Of a stretch of DNA of 19,184 bases, positions 1-6,730 are shown piece after piece. Made by a program: the position numbers and the translations under genes. Under the pieces are notes generated by a model that saw nothing but the letters and a program-made list of their open reading frames with translations, made no database searches and was not told the origin of the DNA. Numbering within the stretch: position 1 is the first letter of the stretch; every line of letters starts with the position of its first letter. The stretch is from Dehalococcoidales bacterium (GTDB taxonomy: Bacteria > Chloroflexota > Dehalococcoidia > Dehalococcoidales > UBA5627): contig JAAYNN010000046.1 of NCBI GenBank assembly GCA_012520835.1, positions 1 through 19,184 of the forward strand, given 5' to 3'.

Positions 1-216
1 ACGAAAGATATTGGTAAAGCCGCGCTTCCTCGGAAGACGCTTAATTAAAGGCAACTGGCCGCCTTCGAAACCAGGCCTTACCTTGTTTCCGGCACGTGAT
101 TTCTGACCTTTGCAGCCTTTGCCGGAATATGTGCCATGCCCGCTGCCGTTTCCACGGCCGATGCGCTTGCGATCCTTTTTTGAACCGGCTGCCGGTGATA
201 ATAAATCCTGCCTCAC
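1..216 (-). CDS. rplO: 50S ribosomal protein L15, N-terminal part (runs off the window)
   Basis: L15 is a large-subunit protein with a long extended N-terminal arm that threads into 23S rRNA during assembly. Only the first 72 codons are present; the rest lies beyond base 1. The reading GRGNGSGHGTYSGKG followed by KGQKSRAG and GFEGGQLPLIKRLPRKRGF is the diagnostic glycine- and arginine-rich start of L15. The start is a GTG at 214-216 whose G is also the last base of the rpmD TAG stop (TAGTG), so translation is probably coupled to L30. It is the last visible gene of the spc-type section; secY would normally follow. No defect is seen in the visible part. Confidence 0.93.
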   Translation of the reverse strand, partial: MRQDLLSPAAGSKKDRKRIGRGNGSGHGTYSGKGCKGQKSRAGNKVRPGFEGGQLPLIKRLPRKRGFTNIFR

Positions 217-398
217 TAGTTTGCTTCCTCCACTTTAACCAGGTGCCTTACTTTCTGAATCATGCCTCTGACAGCATAGGAATCTTCCAGCACAACACTC
301 TGATTTAATCGTTTAAAACCCAGAGCGGTTAAAGTCTTTCTCTGGTCTCCGGCATAGCCGATACCGCTTTTAACCAGTGTAATACGCAACTTAGACAT
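216..398 (-). CDS. rpmD: 50S ribosomal protein L30
   Basis: Small large-subunit protein of 60 residues, the usual size for bacterial L30. It begins MSKLRITLVKSGIGY and contains the family pattern of a KSGIGY turn, then a TLTALGFKRLNQSVV helix region and a GMIQKVRHLVKVEE end. An in-frame TTG two codons upstream is possible, but the ATG at 396-398 is preferred because GGAGG lies six bases before it and because MSKL matches the usual N-terminus. The ATG overlaps the end of rpsE by eight bases (ATGTCTAA), and its stop shares a base with the rplO GTG, so the three genes are tightly coupled. Confidence 0.94.
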   Translation of the reverse strand: MSKLRITLVKSGIGYAGDQRKTLTALGFKRLNQSVVLEDSYAVRGMIQKVRHLVKVEEAN

Positions 399-933
399 CG
401 GCAACCTCCACAGCTTCCGGCGCCTCGATGATAATTCCTCTGCGGCGCGCTATCTGCTCCTTAGTGTTTTTTAATTGACTTAAACCCAAAAGAGTCGCTT
501 TAGCCACATTGATCTTATTGGCGCTTCCCAGCGATTTTGTCAGGATGTCTTTTATTCCGGCAGCTTCAACAACTGCCCTGACACTGCCACCGGCGATGAT
601 ACCAGTACCGGGAGAAGCCGGTTTCAGCAAAACTTTAGCTGCTCCATATTTAACAGTAATTTCATAAGGAATGGTGGTGCCCGATAATGTAATCTTCATC
701 AGGTTCTTCCTGGCAACCGCACCGGCTTTATTGATGGCATCGGGAACTTCAGCCGATTTACCTGTCCCGATACCCACATGACCGTTGCCGTCACCGGCTA
801 CTACCAGGGCACTGAAACTGAGACGTTTACCGCCCTTAACAACCTTGGAAACACGGTTGAGACAAATCAATTTATCGTTTAACACCATTTCCGTCGGGTC
901 TATTCTATTTTTTATTGCAAGCTTCTTGGTCAC
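391..933 (-). CDS. rpsE: 30S ribosomal protein S5
   Basis: S5 binds 16S rRNA near the decoding region and helps form the mRNA entry channel with S3 and S4. The 180-residue reading shows the N-terminal double-stranded-RNA-binding fold: RVSKVVKGGKRLSFSALVV at about residues 28-46, GDGNGHVGIGTGKSAEV at 48-64, and the C-terminal part with PASPGTGIIAGGSVRAVVE. Length is slightly above the typical 165-175 because of a short acidic end (EAPEAVEVADV). The start is GTG at 931-933 with AGGAAGG nine bases upstream. It lies 15 bases after rplR and overlaps rpmD. The glycine-rich loop where spectinomycin-resistance changes occur looks ordinary. Confidence 0.96.
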   Translation of the reverse strand: MTKKLAIKNRIDPTEMVLNDKLICLNRVSKVVKGGKRLSFSALVVAGDGNGHVGIGTGKSAEVPDAINKAGAVARKNLMKITLSGTTIPYEITVKYGAAKVLLKPASPGTGIIAGGSVRAVVEAAGIKDILTKSLGSANKINVAKATLLGLSQLKNTKEQIARRRGIIIEAPEAVEVADV

Positions 934-948
934 TTCAATAACCCTTCC

Positions 949-1314
949 TTAGAATTTTATTCCGCCCTTGCGAGCACCATCGGCCAGAGTCTTTACTCTG
1001 CCATGGTATTTATATCCGCCGCGATCGAATACAACCTGTGTTATCCCGGCTTCCAAAGCCCGCTTGGCTACTAAAAGACCGACCATTTCAGCCTGATCCG
1101 ATTTCTGTTTTGCATCTGTATTCCTGGCAATTTCAGGATCGACGGTCGAAGCCGAAACAAGGGTGCAACTCCTGGTATCGTCGATAACCTGTGCATAAAT
1201 ATGCTGCAGGCTGCGGTAGACGCACAGTCGCGGCCTCTCAGCTGTACCGCTGATTTTCGCCCTGACCCTGGCATGCCTTTTATATCTTCTAGCCCTAGCT
1301 ACATCTTTGCTCAC
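949..1314 (-). CDS. rplR: 50S ribosomal protein L18
   Basis: L18 binds 5S rRNA in the central protuberance together with L5. At 121 residues it has the usual length. The basic N-terminal arm (RARRYKRHARVRAKISGT) is followed by the conserved RPRLCVYRSLQHIYAQVIDD strand-helix segment and the C-terminal FDRGGYKYHGRVKTLADGAR motif, which is highly specific for L18. It starts with GTG at 1312-1314, sharing its first G with the TAG stop of rplF (TAGTG), the same coupling geometry seen at rpmD-rplO. The stop TAA is 15 bases before rpsE. Confidence 0.96.
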   Translation of the reverse strand: MSKDVARARRYKRHARVRAKISGTAERPRLCVYRSLQHIYAQVIDDTRSCTLVSASTVDPEIARNTDAKQKSDQAEMVGLLVAKRALEAGITQVVFDRGGYKYHGRVKTLADGARKGGIKF

Positions 1315-1868
1315 TACTTCTTACCCCCTCCGGATTTACCAGTCTTACCGGCCTTGATACGTACCACCTCTCCGGCGTACCGGATACCCTTGCCTTTATA
1401 AGAATCGGGTGGATGCACGCCGCGAATTTCCGCAGCCAGCTGCCCGACCTTCTCTTTATCGATTCCCTGCACTTTTATCTTGGTTTGCCCATCAAGCACG
1501 ATGGATAAACCGGCGGGAGGCTCGAATTCGACAGGATGTGAAAAACCGATACGCAACACCAGTTTCTGCCCCGACATTTCAGCACGGTAACCGACACCGA
1601 CGATTTCGAGTTTCTTCTCAAAACCGTTGCTGACGCCTTTTACCATATTGTCGAGCAGTGTCCTGGTCAATCCGTGCATGGCACGATGCTGCCTATCATC
1701 GCCGGGACGGCTGACGGTTAAAGAACCGCCATCCAGGGCAATGGTCATTTCCGGATTGAAACAACGCTCCAAAGAACCCTTCGGACCGGTTACAACAACC
1801 TTATTATCTTCGATTTTAACTGCTACGCCATCAGGCACAGCTATTGGCATTTTACCTATCCTAGACAT
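1314..1868 (-). CDS. rplF: 50S ribosomal protein L6
   Basis: L6 sits near the factor-binding (GTPase) side of the large subunit. The 184-residue reading begins MSRIGKMPIAVPDGV, a near-universal L6 N-terminus, and carries the two related domains: the first to about residue 80 with HRAMHGLTRTLLDNMVKGV, and the second with VGYRAEMSGQKLVLRIGFSHPV and the C-terminal GIRYAGEVVRIKAGKTGK signature. The end is lysine- and glycine-rich (KSGGGKK). A GAGGT ribosome-binding site precedes the ATG by about eight bases. There is a 24-base gap after rpsH and a one-base overlap with rplR. Confidence 0.97.
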   Translation of the reverse strand: MSRIGKMPIAVPDGVAVKIEDNKVVVTGPKGSLERCFNPEMTIALDGGSLTVSRPGDDRQHRAMHGLTRTLLDNMVKGVSNGFEKKLEIVGVGYRAEMSGQKLVLRIGFSHPVEFEPPAGLSIVLDGQTKIKVQGIDKEKVGQLAAEIRGVHPPDSYKGKGIRYAGEVVRIKAGKTGKSGGGKK

Positions 1869-1892
1869 ATATGATCATACCTCAAGATTTCT

Positions 1893-2291
1893 TTACCAGA
1901 CATAGCATAAAAGCTCGCCGCCGATTCCCTGGTGCCAGGCTTTTTTGCCGGTCATAACACCCTTTGATGTTGAAATTATGGAAATCCCCAACCCGCCGTA
2001 AACACGAGGAATCTCAGTATTCTGAACATAAACCCTCAAACCGGGTTTGCTGACCCTCTTAAGCCCCGAAATCATGGGCTTATTTTTCTCAGCGTATTTC
2101 AGGACGATTTTGATCTGTCTCTGCATTCGGCTACCGATTACCTCATAATCTGCAATAAAACCCTCCTGTTTGAGGATTTTAGTAATATACAGCTTCATCC
2201 TTGAGGATGGTATATGGACAGAATCATGCCGCGCCATACCGGCGTTGCGTATTCGTGTTAACATATCTGCAATTGGATCTGTGACAGCCAT
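1893..2291 (-). CDS. rpsH: 30S ribosomal protein S8
   Basis: S8 is a primary 16S rRNA-binding protein of the central domain; in Escherichia coli it also represses the spc operon at rplE. The 132 residues include TDPIADMLTRIRNAG at the N-terminus and the C-terminal RRVYGGLGI-like and STSKGVMTGKKAW segments, ending GGELLCYVW, all typical of S8. The ATG at 2289-2291 has AAGGAG about eight bases upstream. A 37-base gap separates it from rpsN. I see no obvious copy of an S8-binding helix near rplE, so autogenous regulation like that of E. coli cannot be claimed. Confidence 0.97.
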   Translation of the reverse strand: MAVTDPIADMLTRIRNAGMARHDSVHIPSSRMKLYITKILKQEGFIADYEVIGSRMQRQIKIVLKYAEKNKPMISGLKRVSKPGLRVYVQNTEIPRVYGGLGISIISTSKGVMTGKKAWHQGIGGELLCYVW

Positions 2292-2328
2292 CCCCTGTAC
2301 TCCTTATTCTTACTTTTAACCAGTCTGT

Positions 2329-2514
2329 CTACCAGCTGGCTTTCTTCACTCCCGGAATCTGCCCGGCTAAGGCTAATTTCCTGAAACATATACGGCATAT
2401 GCCGAACATCCTGATGTATGCGCGCGGCCTGCCGCATAAACGACAGCGATTATGCTGCTGTACACCGAATTTGGGAGTGCGTCTTGATTTTGCAATTTTA
2501 GATTTCTTTGCCAC
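2329..2514 (-). CDS. rpsN: 30S ribosomal protein S14, zinc-binding short type (S14Z)
   Basis: This is the 61-residue zinc form of S14, located in the head of the small subunit. Four cysteines at about residues 24, 27, 40 and 43 (CRLC and CRIC) make the zinc ribbon, and GRPRAYIRMFGICRICF plus the C-terminal GVKKASW are diagnostic. The zinc-free version found in E. coli is about 101 residues and lacks these cysteines. It starts with GTG at 2512-2514, directly after the TAA of rplE with no intergenic base, and GAGGAAG upstream supplies the ribosome-binding site. Confidence 0.96.
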   Translation of the reverse strand: MAKKSKIAKSRRTPKFGVQQHNRCRLCGRPRAYIRMFGICRICFRKLALAGQIPGVKKASW

Positions 2515-3063
2515 TTATTCTTCCTCTTTCGTAAAAGGCATACCCATCATTTCTAAAAGCTGCCTGCCTTCTTCGTCTGTTCTGGCATTGGTTACTATGG
2601 TAATCTCCAAACCCCTCAACTTATCAACGGCTTCAAAACTGATTTCGGGGAATACCGTTTGCTCTTTTAATCCGAGTGTATAATTACCAAAACCGTCAAA
2701 GCCATAACGCGGCACACCGTTGAATTCCCTGATACGCGGCAGAACAACATTCATCAGTTTATCGAGAAAATTGAACATTCTTTCACCGCGCAGCGTTACC
2801 TTCAAGCCTATCGGCATCCCTGCCCTTAATTTAAAGGCAGCAATAGACCTCTTGGAGCGGGTAATTATCGGGCGCTGTCCGCAGATGGCTGCCAGATCTC
2901 TTTCGGCAGCTTCCATCGCCTTGGCATTGGCAATAGCTTCACCCATACCAATGTTTATCACAACCTTCTCAAGGCGCGGAACACGCATAATATTGGCATA
3001 TCCGTATCGTTCCATCAATCCGGGAACGATCTCGTTCTTAAATTTCTCTTTCAGTGCCGCCAT
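2515..3063 (-). CDS. rplE: 50S ribosomal protein L5
   Basis: L5 binds 5S rRNA and contacts the P-site tRNA from the central protuberance. The 182 residues match the normal length. Visible signatures are MRVPRLEKVVINIGMGEA at about 25-42, the GQRPIITRSKRSIAAFKLR loop at about 62-80 and the PRIREFNGVPRYGFDGFGN region in the second half. A near-complete ribosome-binding sequence AGGAGGTGAT lies inside the end of rplX, and the ATG follows the rplX TAA with no gap, so it is a strongly expressed and coupled start. Confidence 0.97.
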   Translation of the reverse strand: MAALKEKFKNEIVPGLMERYGYANIMRVPRLEKVVINIGMGEAIANAKAMEAAERDLAAICGQRPIITRSKRSIAAFKLRAGMPIGLKVTLRGERMFNFLDKLMNVVLPRIREFNGVPRYGFDGFGNYTLGLKEQTVFPEISFEAVDKLRGLEITIVTNARTDEEGRQLLEMMGMPFTKEEE

Positions 3064-3375
3064 TTAATCAATCACCTCCTGGCAGGATTTACAACAACGA
3101 ACCCTCTTGCCATCCTCCAGGGTTTTATAACCGACACGCGCCGGATTATGGCATTTCTCGCAAAGCAGCATGACATTAGAAATATCAATTGATTCTTCAC
3201 GTTCAATAATTCCGGCCTGTCTGGCCTGACCGGTCGGACGCTTATGTCTTTTTATAAAGTTTACACCCTCTACGATGATGCGCTTTTTCCTGGGAAAGAC
3301 AAATCTGACCTTTCCTTTTTTACCCCTGTCTTTTCCGGCAATTACCAGAACCGTATCGTTTTTCCTGATATTCAT
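3064..3375 (-). CDS. rplX: 50S ribosomal protein L24, with C-terminal cysteine pairs
   Basis: L24 is an assembly-initiating large-subunit protein. The 103 residues begin MNIRKNDTVLVIAGKDRGKK, the KOW motif, followed by RIIVEGVNFIKRHKRPT. The C-terminal part contains cysteines at about 72, 75, 94, 95 and 98 (CEKC and CCKSC), which form the CxxC...CxxC pattern seen in many non-proteobacterial L24 proteins and probably bind zinc. The extra cysteine at 94 is slightly unusual. The start ATG at 3373-3375 lies 16 bases after rplN, with AGGGAG further upstream. Confidence 0.96.
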   Translation of the reverse strand: MNIRKNDTVLVIAGKDRGKKGKVRFVFPRKKRIIVEGVNFIKRHKRPTGQARQAGIIEREESIDISNVMLLCEKCHNPARVGYKTLEDGKRVRCCKSCQEVID

Positions 3376-3391
3376 CTCTACAAATAACTCC

Positions 3392-3760
3392 CTATAATAC
3401 CTCGGGTGCCAGCGAGATAATCTTGGTAAAATTCTTATCTCTCAGTTCCCGGGCTACCGGGCCAAAGATTCTGGTCCCTTTGGGATTACTTTCATCAGCA
3501 AGTATAACTGCCGCATTTTCATCGAATTTTATATATGAACCATCCGGGCGCCTGTACGGACATGCACAGCGCACCACCACCGCCTTAACCACTTCCCCCG
3601 CTTTCACCTGAGCTTCGGGAATCGATTTTTTAACCGTTGCGACGATGATGTCGCCGGCTACAGCATATTTTTTCCCCGTACCACCCGGTACGTTGATACA
3701 CATCAGCTGTCTGGCACCGGTATTATCTGCAACTTTAAGCCTGGTATAGATTTGAATCAT
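3392..3760 (-). CDS. rplN: 50S ribosomal protein L14
   Basis: L14 is a beta-barrel protein on the subunit interface, contacting 16S rRNA helix 14 and the partner L19. Its 122 residues are the standard length. The N-terminus MIQIYTRLKVADNTGARQL, the VVRCACPYRRPDGSYIKFD segment and ESNPKGTRIFGPVARELR are highly conserved in the family. AAGGGA precedes the ATG by roughly nine bases. It lies 15 bases downstream of rpsQ and begins the spc-type section of the cluster; no separate promoter is evident in front of it, so transcription presumably continues from upstream. Confidence 0.98.
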   Translation of the reverse strand: MIQIYTRLKVADNTGARQLMCINVPGGTGKKYAVAGDIIVATVKKSIPEAQVKAGEVVKAVVVRCACPYRRPDGSYIKFDENAAVILADESNPKGTRIFGPVARELRDKNFTKIISLAPEVL

Positions 3761-3775
3761 CTAAGTATATCCCTT

Positions 3776-4057
3776 TTAGATTATTTCCTGAGGTTTAACC
3801 TCAGCTACTTCTTTCCTGGTTATTATTTCCGACACCCTCCATCTTTTTTCCCTGGAGAGCGGGCGTGTTTCGATTATTTTTACCTTGTCGCCCAGTTTAC
3901 ATGTATTGTTTTCGTCGTGAGCCTTATATTTTACGACTCTCCTTATTGTCTTGCCATATAACCGATGACGCTTCAATGTCTCGATCGCAACTACCGCCGT
4001 TTTATCCATCTTAACGCCGATTACATGACCTACCCTGATTTTTCTATTAGTTTCCAT
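3776..4057 (-). CDS. rpsQ: 30S ribosomal protein S17
   Basis: S17 is a primary 16S rRNA-binding protein with an OB fold. The 93-residue sequence shows RVGHVIGVKMDKTAVVAIE at about 8-26, HRLYGKTIRRVVKYKAHDE near 31-49 and the ETRPLSREKRWRVSEII C-terminal core, all standard. The C-terminal end (KEVAEVKPQEII) is a few residues longer than in E. coli. It is nine bases after rpmC and 15 bases before rplN. In E. coli it is the last gene of the S10 operon; here it runs straight on into rplN. Confidence 0.96.
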   Translation of the reverse strand: METNRKIRVGHVIGVKMDKTAVVAIETLKRHRLYGKTIRRVVKYKAHDENNTCKLGDKVKIIETRPLSREKRWRVSEIITRKEVAEVKPQEII

Positions 4058-4066
4058 AGGACTTTC

Positions 4067-4264
4067 CTACCTTATCCCCAGTTCCCTTTCACGTATAATT
4101 GTTTTTAACAGAGCAATTTCTTTTTTAGCCCTGGGGGGCTCGCGATGGTTCTTGAGCTGCCTGGTTGCAGTCTTGAAACGCAGGGAGAAGAACTCTTTAT
4201 AAGCCTCATCCAACTTCTTTTTCAATTCCTCGTCCCCGAGAGCTCGTAATTCCTTAGCTTTCAA
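4067..4264 (-). CDS. rpmC: 50S ribosomal protein L29
   Basis: L29 is a small two-helix protein near the peptide exit tunnel, part of the docking area for trigger factor and SRP. The 65 residues include KELRALGDEELKKKLDEAYK and the characteristic helix end SLRFKTATRQLKNHREPP with KKEIALLKTIIRERELG. The best start is TTG at 4262-4264, since the only neighbouring possibility would lie inside rplP; just one base separates it from the rplP TAA. Reliance on a TTG next to the preceding stop suggests translational coupling to L16. Confidence 0.94.
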   Translation of the reverse strand: MKAKELRALGDEELKKKLDEAYKEFFSLRFKTATRQLKNHREPPRAKKEIALLKTIIRERELGIR

Positions 4265-4265
4265 T

Positions 4266-4718
4266 TTATGTTAACTCCTTTTCTTCAGAGTTGCTGGCAG
4301 GCTCAATAACGCTTTCCTTTGCTATGAACTTGGTACGAAGCGGTAATTTATGGGCTGCAAGACGCATCGCTTCCTTGGAGACTTCTTCAGACACGCCACC
4401 CATCTCGAACAGTACCCTGCCCGGCCTGACGACAGCTACCCAATGGTCGGGAGAACCTTTACCGCCTCCCTGCCTAGTTTCCGCCGGTTTGGCAGTAACG
4501 GGATGATCCGGAAAAATACGAATCCATACCTTGCCTCCACGACGAATAGAACGAACTATAGCGCGTCTGGCAGCTTCAATCTGCCTGGCTGTAATCCACG
4601 CCGGCTCTACTGCCTGCAATCCAAAATCACCGAATAAAACCGTCACCCCGGCGTGAGCCCTGCCCCGGCGATGCCCTTTATGACTCTTTCGGTATTTAAC
4701 CCGTTTCGGTTGTAACAT
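4266..4718 (-). CDS. rplP: 50S ribosomal protein L16
   Basis: L16 contacts the A-site tRNA and is needed for peptidyl-transferase assembly. The 150 residues start MLQPKRVKYRKSHKGHRRG, then show FGDFGLQAVEPAWITARQIE and RRGGKVWIRIFPDHPVTAKP. In the conserved loop the usual RMGKGKG reads RQGGGKG, a mild variation next to the arginine that is hydroxylated in E. coli. Length exceeds the common 137-145 because of an acidic tail (EPASNSEEKELT). GGGGAG lies just before the ATG; the gap to rpsC is 31 bases. Confidence 0.97.
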   Translation of the reverse strand: MLQPKRVKYRKSHKGHRRGRAHAGVTVLFGDFGLQAVEPAWITARQIEAARRAIVRSIRRGGKVWIRIFPDHPVTAKPAETRQGGGKGSPDHWVAVVRPGRVLFEMGGVSEEVSKEAMRLAAHKLPLRTKFIAKESVIEPASNSEEKELT

Positions 4719-4749
4719 TGGTCTCCCCTTTATCTATCAGATTCCGAGG

Positions 4750-6075
4750 CTAAGCCTCTTCATCTGCTTCCTTTTTCTTTGCTCTTGCCTTGACCGGTTT
4801 TTCAACTGTCTCTTCGGCCGCATCCTTCTTTTTTTCTTTCTTGACCGGCTTTTCGGCTATTTCTTCCTCTGCTTCTTCAGCTTTGGTCTTCCGTTTTGCC
4901 TTCGGTTTTTCTACTTCTGCCGCCTCTGTAACCGGCGCTTCTTCAACTGCTTCTTCAGACTCCTCAGCCTTTTCAGCCGCTTTAGCCTTCGTCACCCGTT
5001 TGGCTTTCGGTTTCTCTTCTTCTGCCGCCTCTGTAACCGTCGCTTCTTCAACTGCTTCTTCTTCAGACTCTTCAGCCTTCTCAGTCGCTTTAGCCTTCGT
5101 CACCCGCTTGGCTTTCGGTTTCTCTTCTTCCGACGCCTCTGCAACCGGCGCTTCTTCAACTGCTTCTTCTTCAGGCTCTTCAGCCTTCTCAGTCGCTTTA
5201 GCCTTCGTCACCCGTTTGGCTTTCGGTTTTTCTACTTCTGCTGCCTCTGCAACCGGCGCTTCTTCAACTGCTTCTTCTTCAAGCTCTTCAGCCTTCTCAG
5301 TCGCTTTAGCCTTCGTCATCCGTTTGGCTTTCGGTTTCTCTTCTTCTGTCGCTACGGTTTCAACGGGCGTCTCAGCAATAATACTTTCTTCCTCGCTAAC
5401 GGTTTCACCGATAATGCCGAAGGGGGATTCTTCTGCCGTGCTGGCAATCTCAGGAAGAATATCTCCCCGGTAAATCCATACCTTTACACCTATACGTCCC
5501 ATGGTGGTATGAGCTTCGGTTAATCCATAATCGATATCTGCTCTCAAAGTATGTAGAGGCACCCTGCCCTGATGCATCGTCTGGCTGCGGGCAATTTCAG
5601 CACCCGCCAGCCTGCCCGAGCATTTAATTTTAATACCAAGGGCACCGGCCTGCAAGGTACGAAAGATAGCCTGCTTCATAGCACGGCGATAAGCGATACG
5701 CCGCTCGATTTGTTCAGCAATAGACCGAGCTACCAGATAAGCATCCAGTTCGGGCTGCCTGATTTCCTGAATATTAAGCTGTATCTTTTTATCAATCAAT
5801 GATTCCAAAAACCGCCTGACTTCATCTACTCTCTGCCCGCCGCGCCCGATAACGATACCCGGACGTGCGGTAAATATCGTTACCGCCACTTTGCTCGCCT
5901 GGCGTTCAATTTCTACCAGCGAAACCCCGGCTTCGGAATATTTGTCACGAACGGCCTGGCGGATTTTAATATCTTCCTGCAAGAAATCCGCATAGTGTCT
6001 ATCGGCATACCATTTAGCCTGCCAATCACGAGTGGTACCAATTCTAAACCCGAATGGATGAACCTTACGTCCCAT
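4750..6075 (-). CDS. rpsC: 30S ribosomal protein S3 with long repetitive charged C-terminal extension
   Basis: S3 lines the mRNA entry channel and contributes to ribosomal helicase activity. Residues 1 to about 208 are an ordinary S3: MGRKVHPFGFRIG, the KH-type RNA-binding loop with RPGIVIGRGGQRVDEVRRFL (71-90), and the C-terminal domain with LGIKIKCSGRLAGAEIARS and GRIGVKVWIYRGDILPE. After that comes about 230 extra residues of almost only Glu, Lys, Ala, Val, Pro and Thr, making 441 in all against a usual 210-280. Four tandem units of 36, 36, 36 and 35 residues (247-389) alternate a basic block (KPKAKRVTKAKATEKA) with an acidic one (EEEAVEEAPVAEA), then a fifth partial unit and a Lys/Glu-rich end. 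The frame stays open throughout, so the tail is real coding sequence. The ATG overlaps the rplV stop (TAATG). Confidence 0.95.
   Translation of the reverse strand: MGRKVHPFGFRIGTTRDWQAKWYADRHYADFLQEDIKIRQAVRDKYSEAGVSLVEIERQASKVAVTIFTARPGIVIGRGGQRVDEVRRFLESLIDKKIQLNIQEIRQPELDAYLVARSIAEQIERRIAYRRAMKQAIFRTLQAGALGIKIKCSGRLAGAEIARSQTMHQGRVPLHTLRADIDYGLTEAHTTMGRIGVKVWIYRGDILPEIASTAEESPFGIIGETVSEEESIIAETPVETVATEEEKPKAKRMTKAKATEKAEELEEEAVEEAPVAEAAEVEKPKAKRVTKAKATEKAEEPEEEAVEEAPVAEASEEEKPKAKRVTKAKATEKAEESEEEAVEEATVTEAAEEEKPKAKRVTKAKAAEKAEESEEAVEEAPVTEAAEVEKPKAKRKTKAEEAEEEIAEKPVKKEKKKDAAEETVEKPVKARAKKKEADEEA
4909..5337 (-). repeat. Tandem ~108-bp coding repeat inside rpsC
   Basis: Four head-to-tail units occupy 5230-5337, 5122-5229, 5014-5121 and 4909-5013; the first three are 108 bp and the last is 105 bp, with an incomplete fifth unit at 4885-4908. 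They encode the repeated basic/acidic block of the S3 tail. The units are nearly identical at nucleotide level (for example the + strand string TCAGTCGCTTTAGCCTTCGT recurs), and every unit length is a multiple of three, so copy-number changes would keep the frame. This indicates recent tandem duplication. Confidence 0.93.
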
Positions 6076-6413
6076 TAAGCCTCCTGCTCCGCAACAATGA
6101 CGGTAATGTGGCTAGATCTTCTCTTAAAGCGCGCTGCCCTTCCTCTAGCCGATGCGCGAAATCTTCGCATGTTCTGTGCTTCATCCGCGTATATAGTGAC
6201 GACCTTTAATTCCGCAGGGTCCAGATGGTAATTATTCTCGGCATTGGCTGCCGCTGATTTTACAGCTTTGGCTACTACCCTCGCCTGCGGTGTCGGTGCA
6301 AACTTCAGTATGTTAAGGGCATCCTCAACCTTCTTACCTCGCACCATATCGATAAGCAGCCTCACTTTACGAGGCGATAACCCGGTATTCTTGGATACTG
6401 CTTTAATTCTCAT
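6075..6413 (-). CDS. rplV: 50S ribosomal protein L22
   Basis: L22 reaches with a long beta-hairpin into the peptide exit tunnel, near the macrolide site. The 112 residues show KNTGLSPRKVRLLIDMVRG at about 8-26, KSAAANAENNYHLDP in the middle and the hairpin and C-terminal stretch MRRFRASARGRAARFKRRSS with SHITVIVAE, all typical. No deletion is apparent in the tunnel loop. It starts at ATG 6411-6413, 30 bases after rpsS, and its stop overlaps the rpsC ATG by one base. Confidence 0.97.
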   Translation of the reverse strand: MRIKAVSKNTGLSPRKVRLLIDMVRGKKVEDALNILKFAPTPQARVVAKAVKSAAANAENNYHLDPAELKVVTIYADEAQNMRRFRASARGRAARFKRRSSHITVIVAEQEA

Positions 6414-6443
6414 ATTTAAACCCTGTTTATAACCTTAACTCAA

Positions 6444-6725
6444 TTATTTTTTTATAGCTCTATCTGCTTTAGATACATGCCCTCTGAAGGTTCTCGTCGG
6501 CGCAAATTCACCCAGTTTATGTCCGACCATATTTTCCGTTATGAAGATGGGGACATGCCTTCTGCCGTCGTGCACACCTATGTTCAATCCCACCATTTCT
6601 GGCAGAATAGTCGAGCTGCGTGCCCACGTTTTTATCAGTACTTTTTGTTTCGAGGCATTTGCCGCTTCAACCTTCTTCATCAGTTTGGCATCAACTGCAG
6701 GCCCCTTTTTTATTGATCTAGACAT
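6444..6725 (-). CDS. rpsS: 30S ribosomal protein S19
   Basis: S19 forms a pair with S13 in the head of the small subunit near the A and P tRNAs. The 93 residues start MSRSIKKGPAVDAKLMKKV, then TWARSSTILPEMVGLNIGVH, HVPIFITENMVGHKLGEFAP and TRTFRGH, which are the family's most conserved blocks. GAGGT, in the end of rplB, lies upstream of the ATG at 6723-6725. The gap to rplB is only five bases, so L2 and S19 are translated as neighbours on one message. Confidence 0.97.
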   Translation of the reverse strand: MSRSIKKGPAVDAKLMKKVEAANASKQKVLIKTWARSSTILPEMVGLNIGVHDGRRHVPIFITENMVGHKLGEFAPTRTFRGHVSKADRAIKK

Positions 6726-6730
6726 CTTTC

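Noticed and set aside
4746..4758. Short GAGGC-GCCTC palindrome at the rpsC stop
   Set aside because: Only five pairs, no U-tract, and genes continue immediately; not a convincing terminator.
4790..5473. A long plus-strand open frame rich in Ser, Ala and Phe
   Set aside because: It is the antisense shadow of the repetitive Glu/Lys/Ala tail of rpsC; no start context, and the repeats explain its openness.
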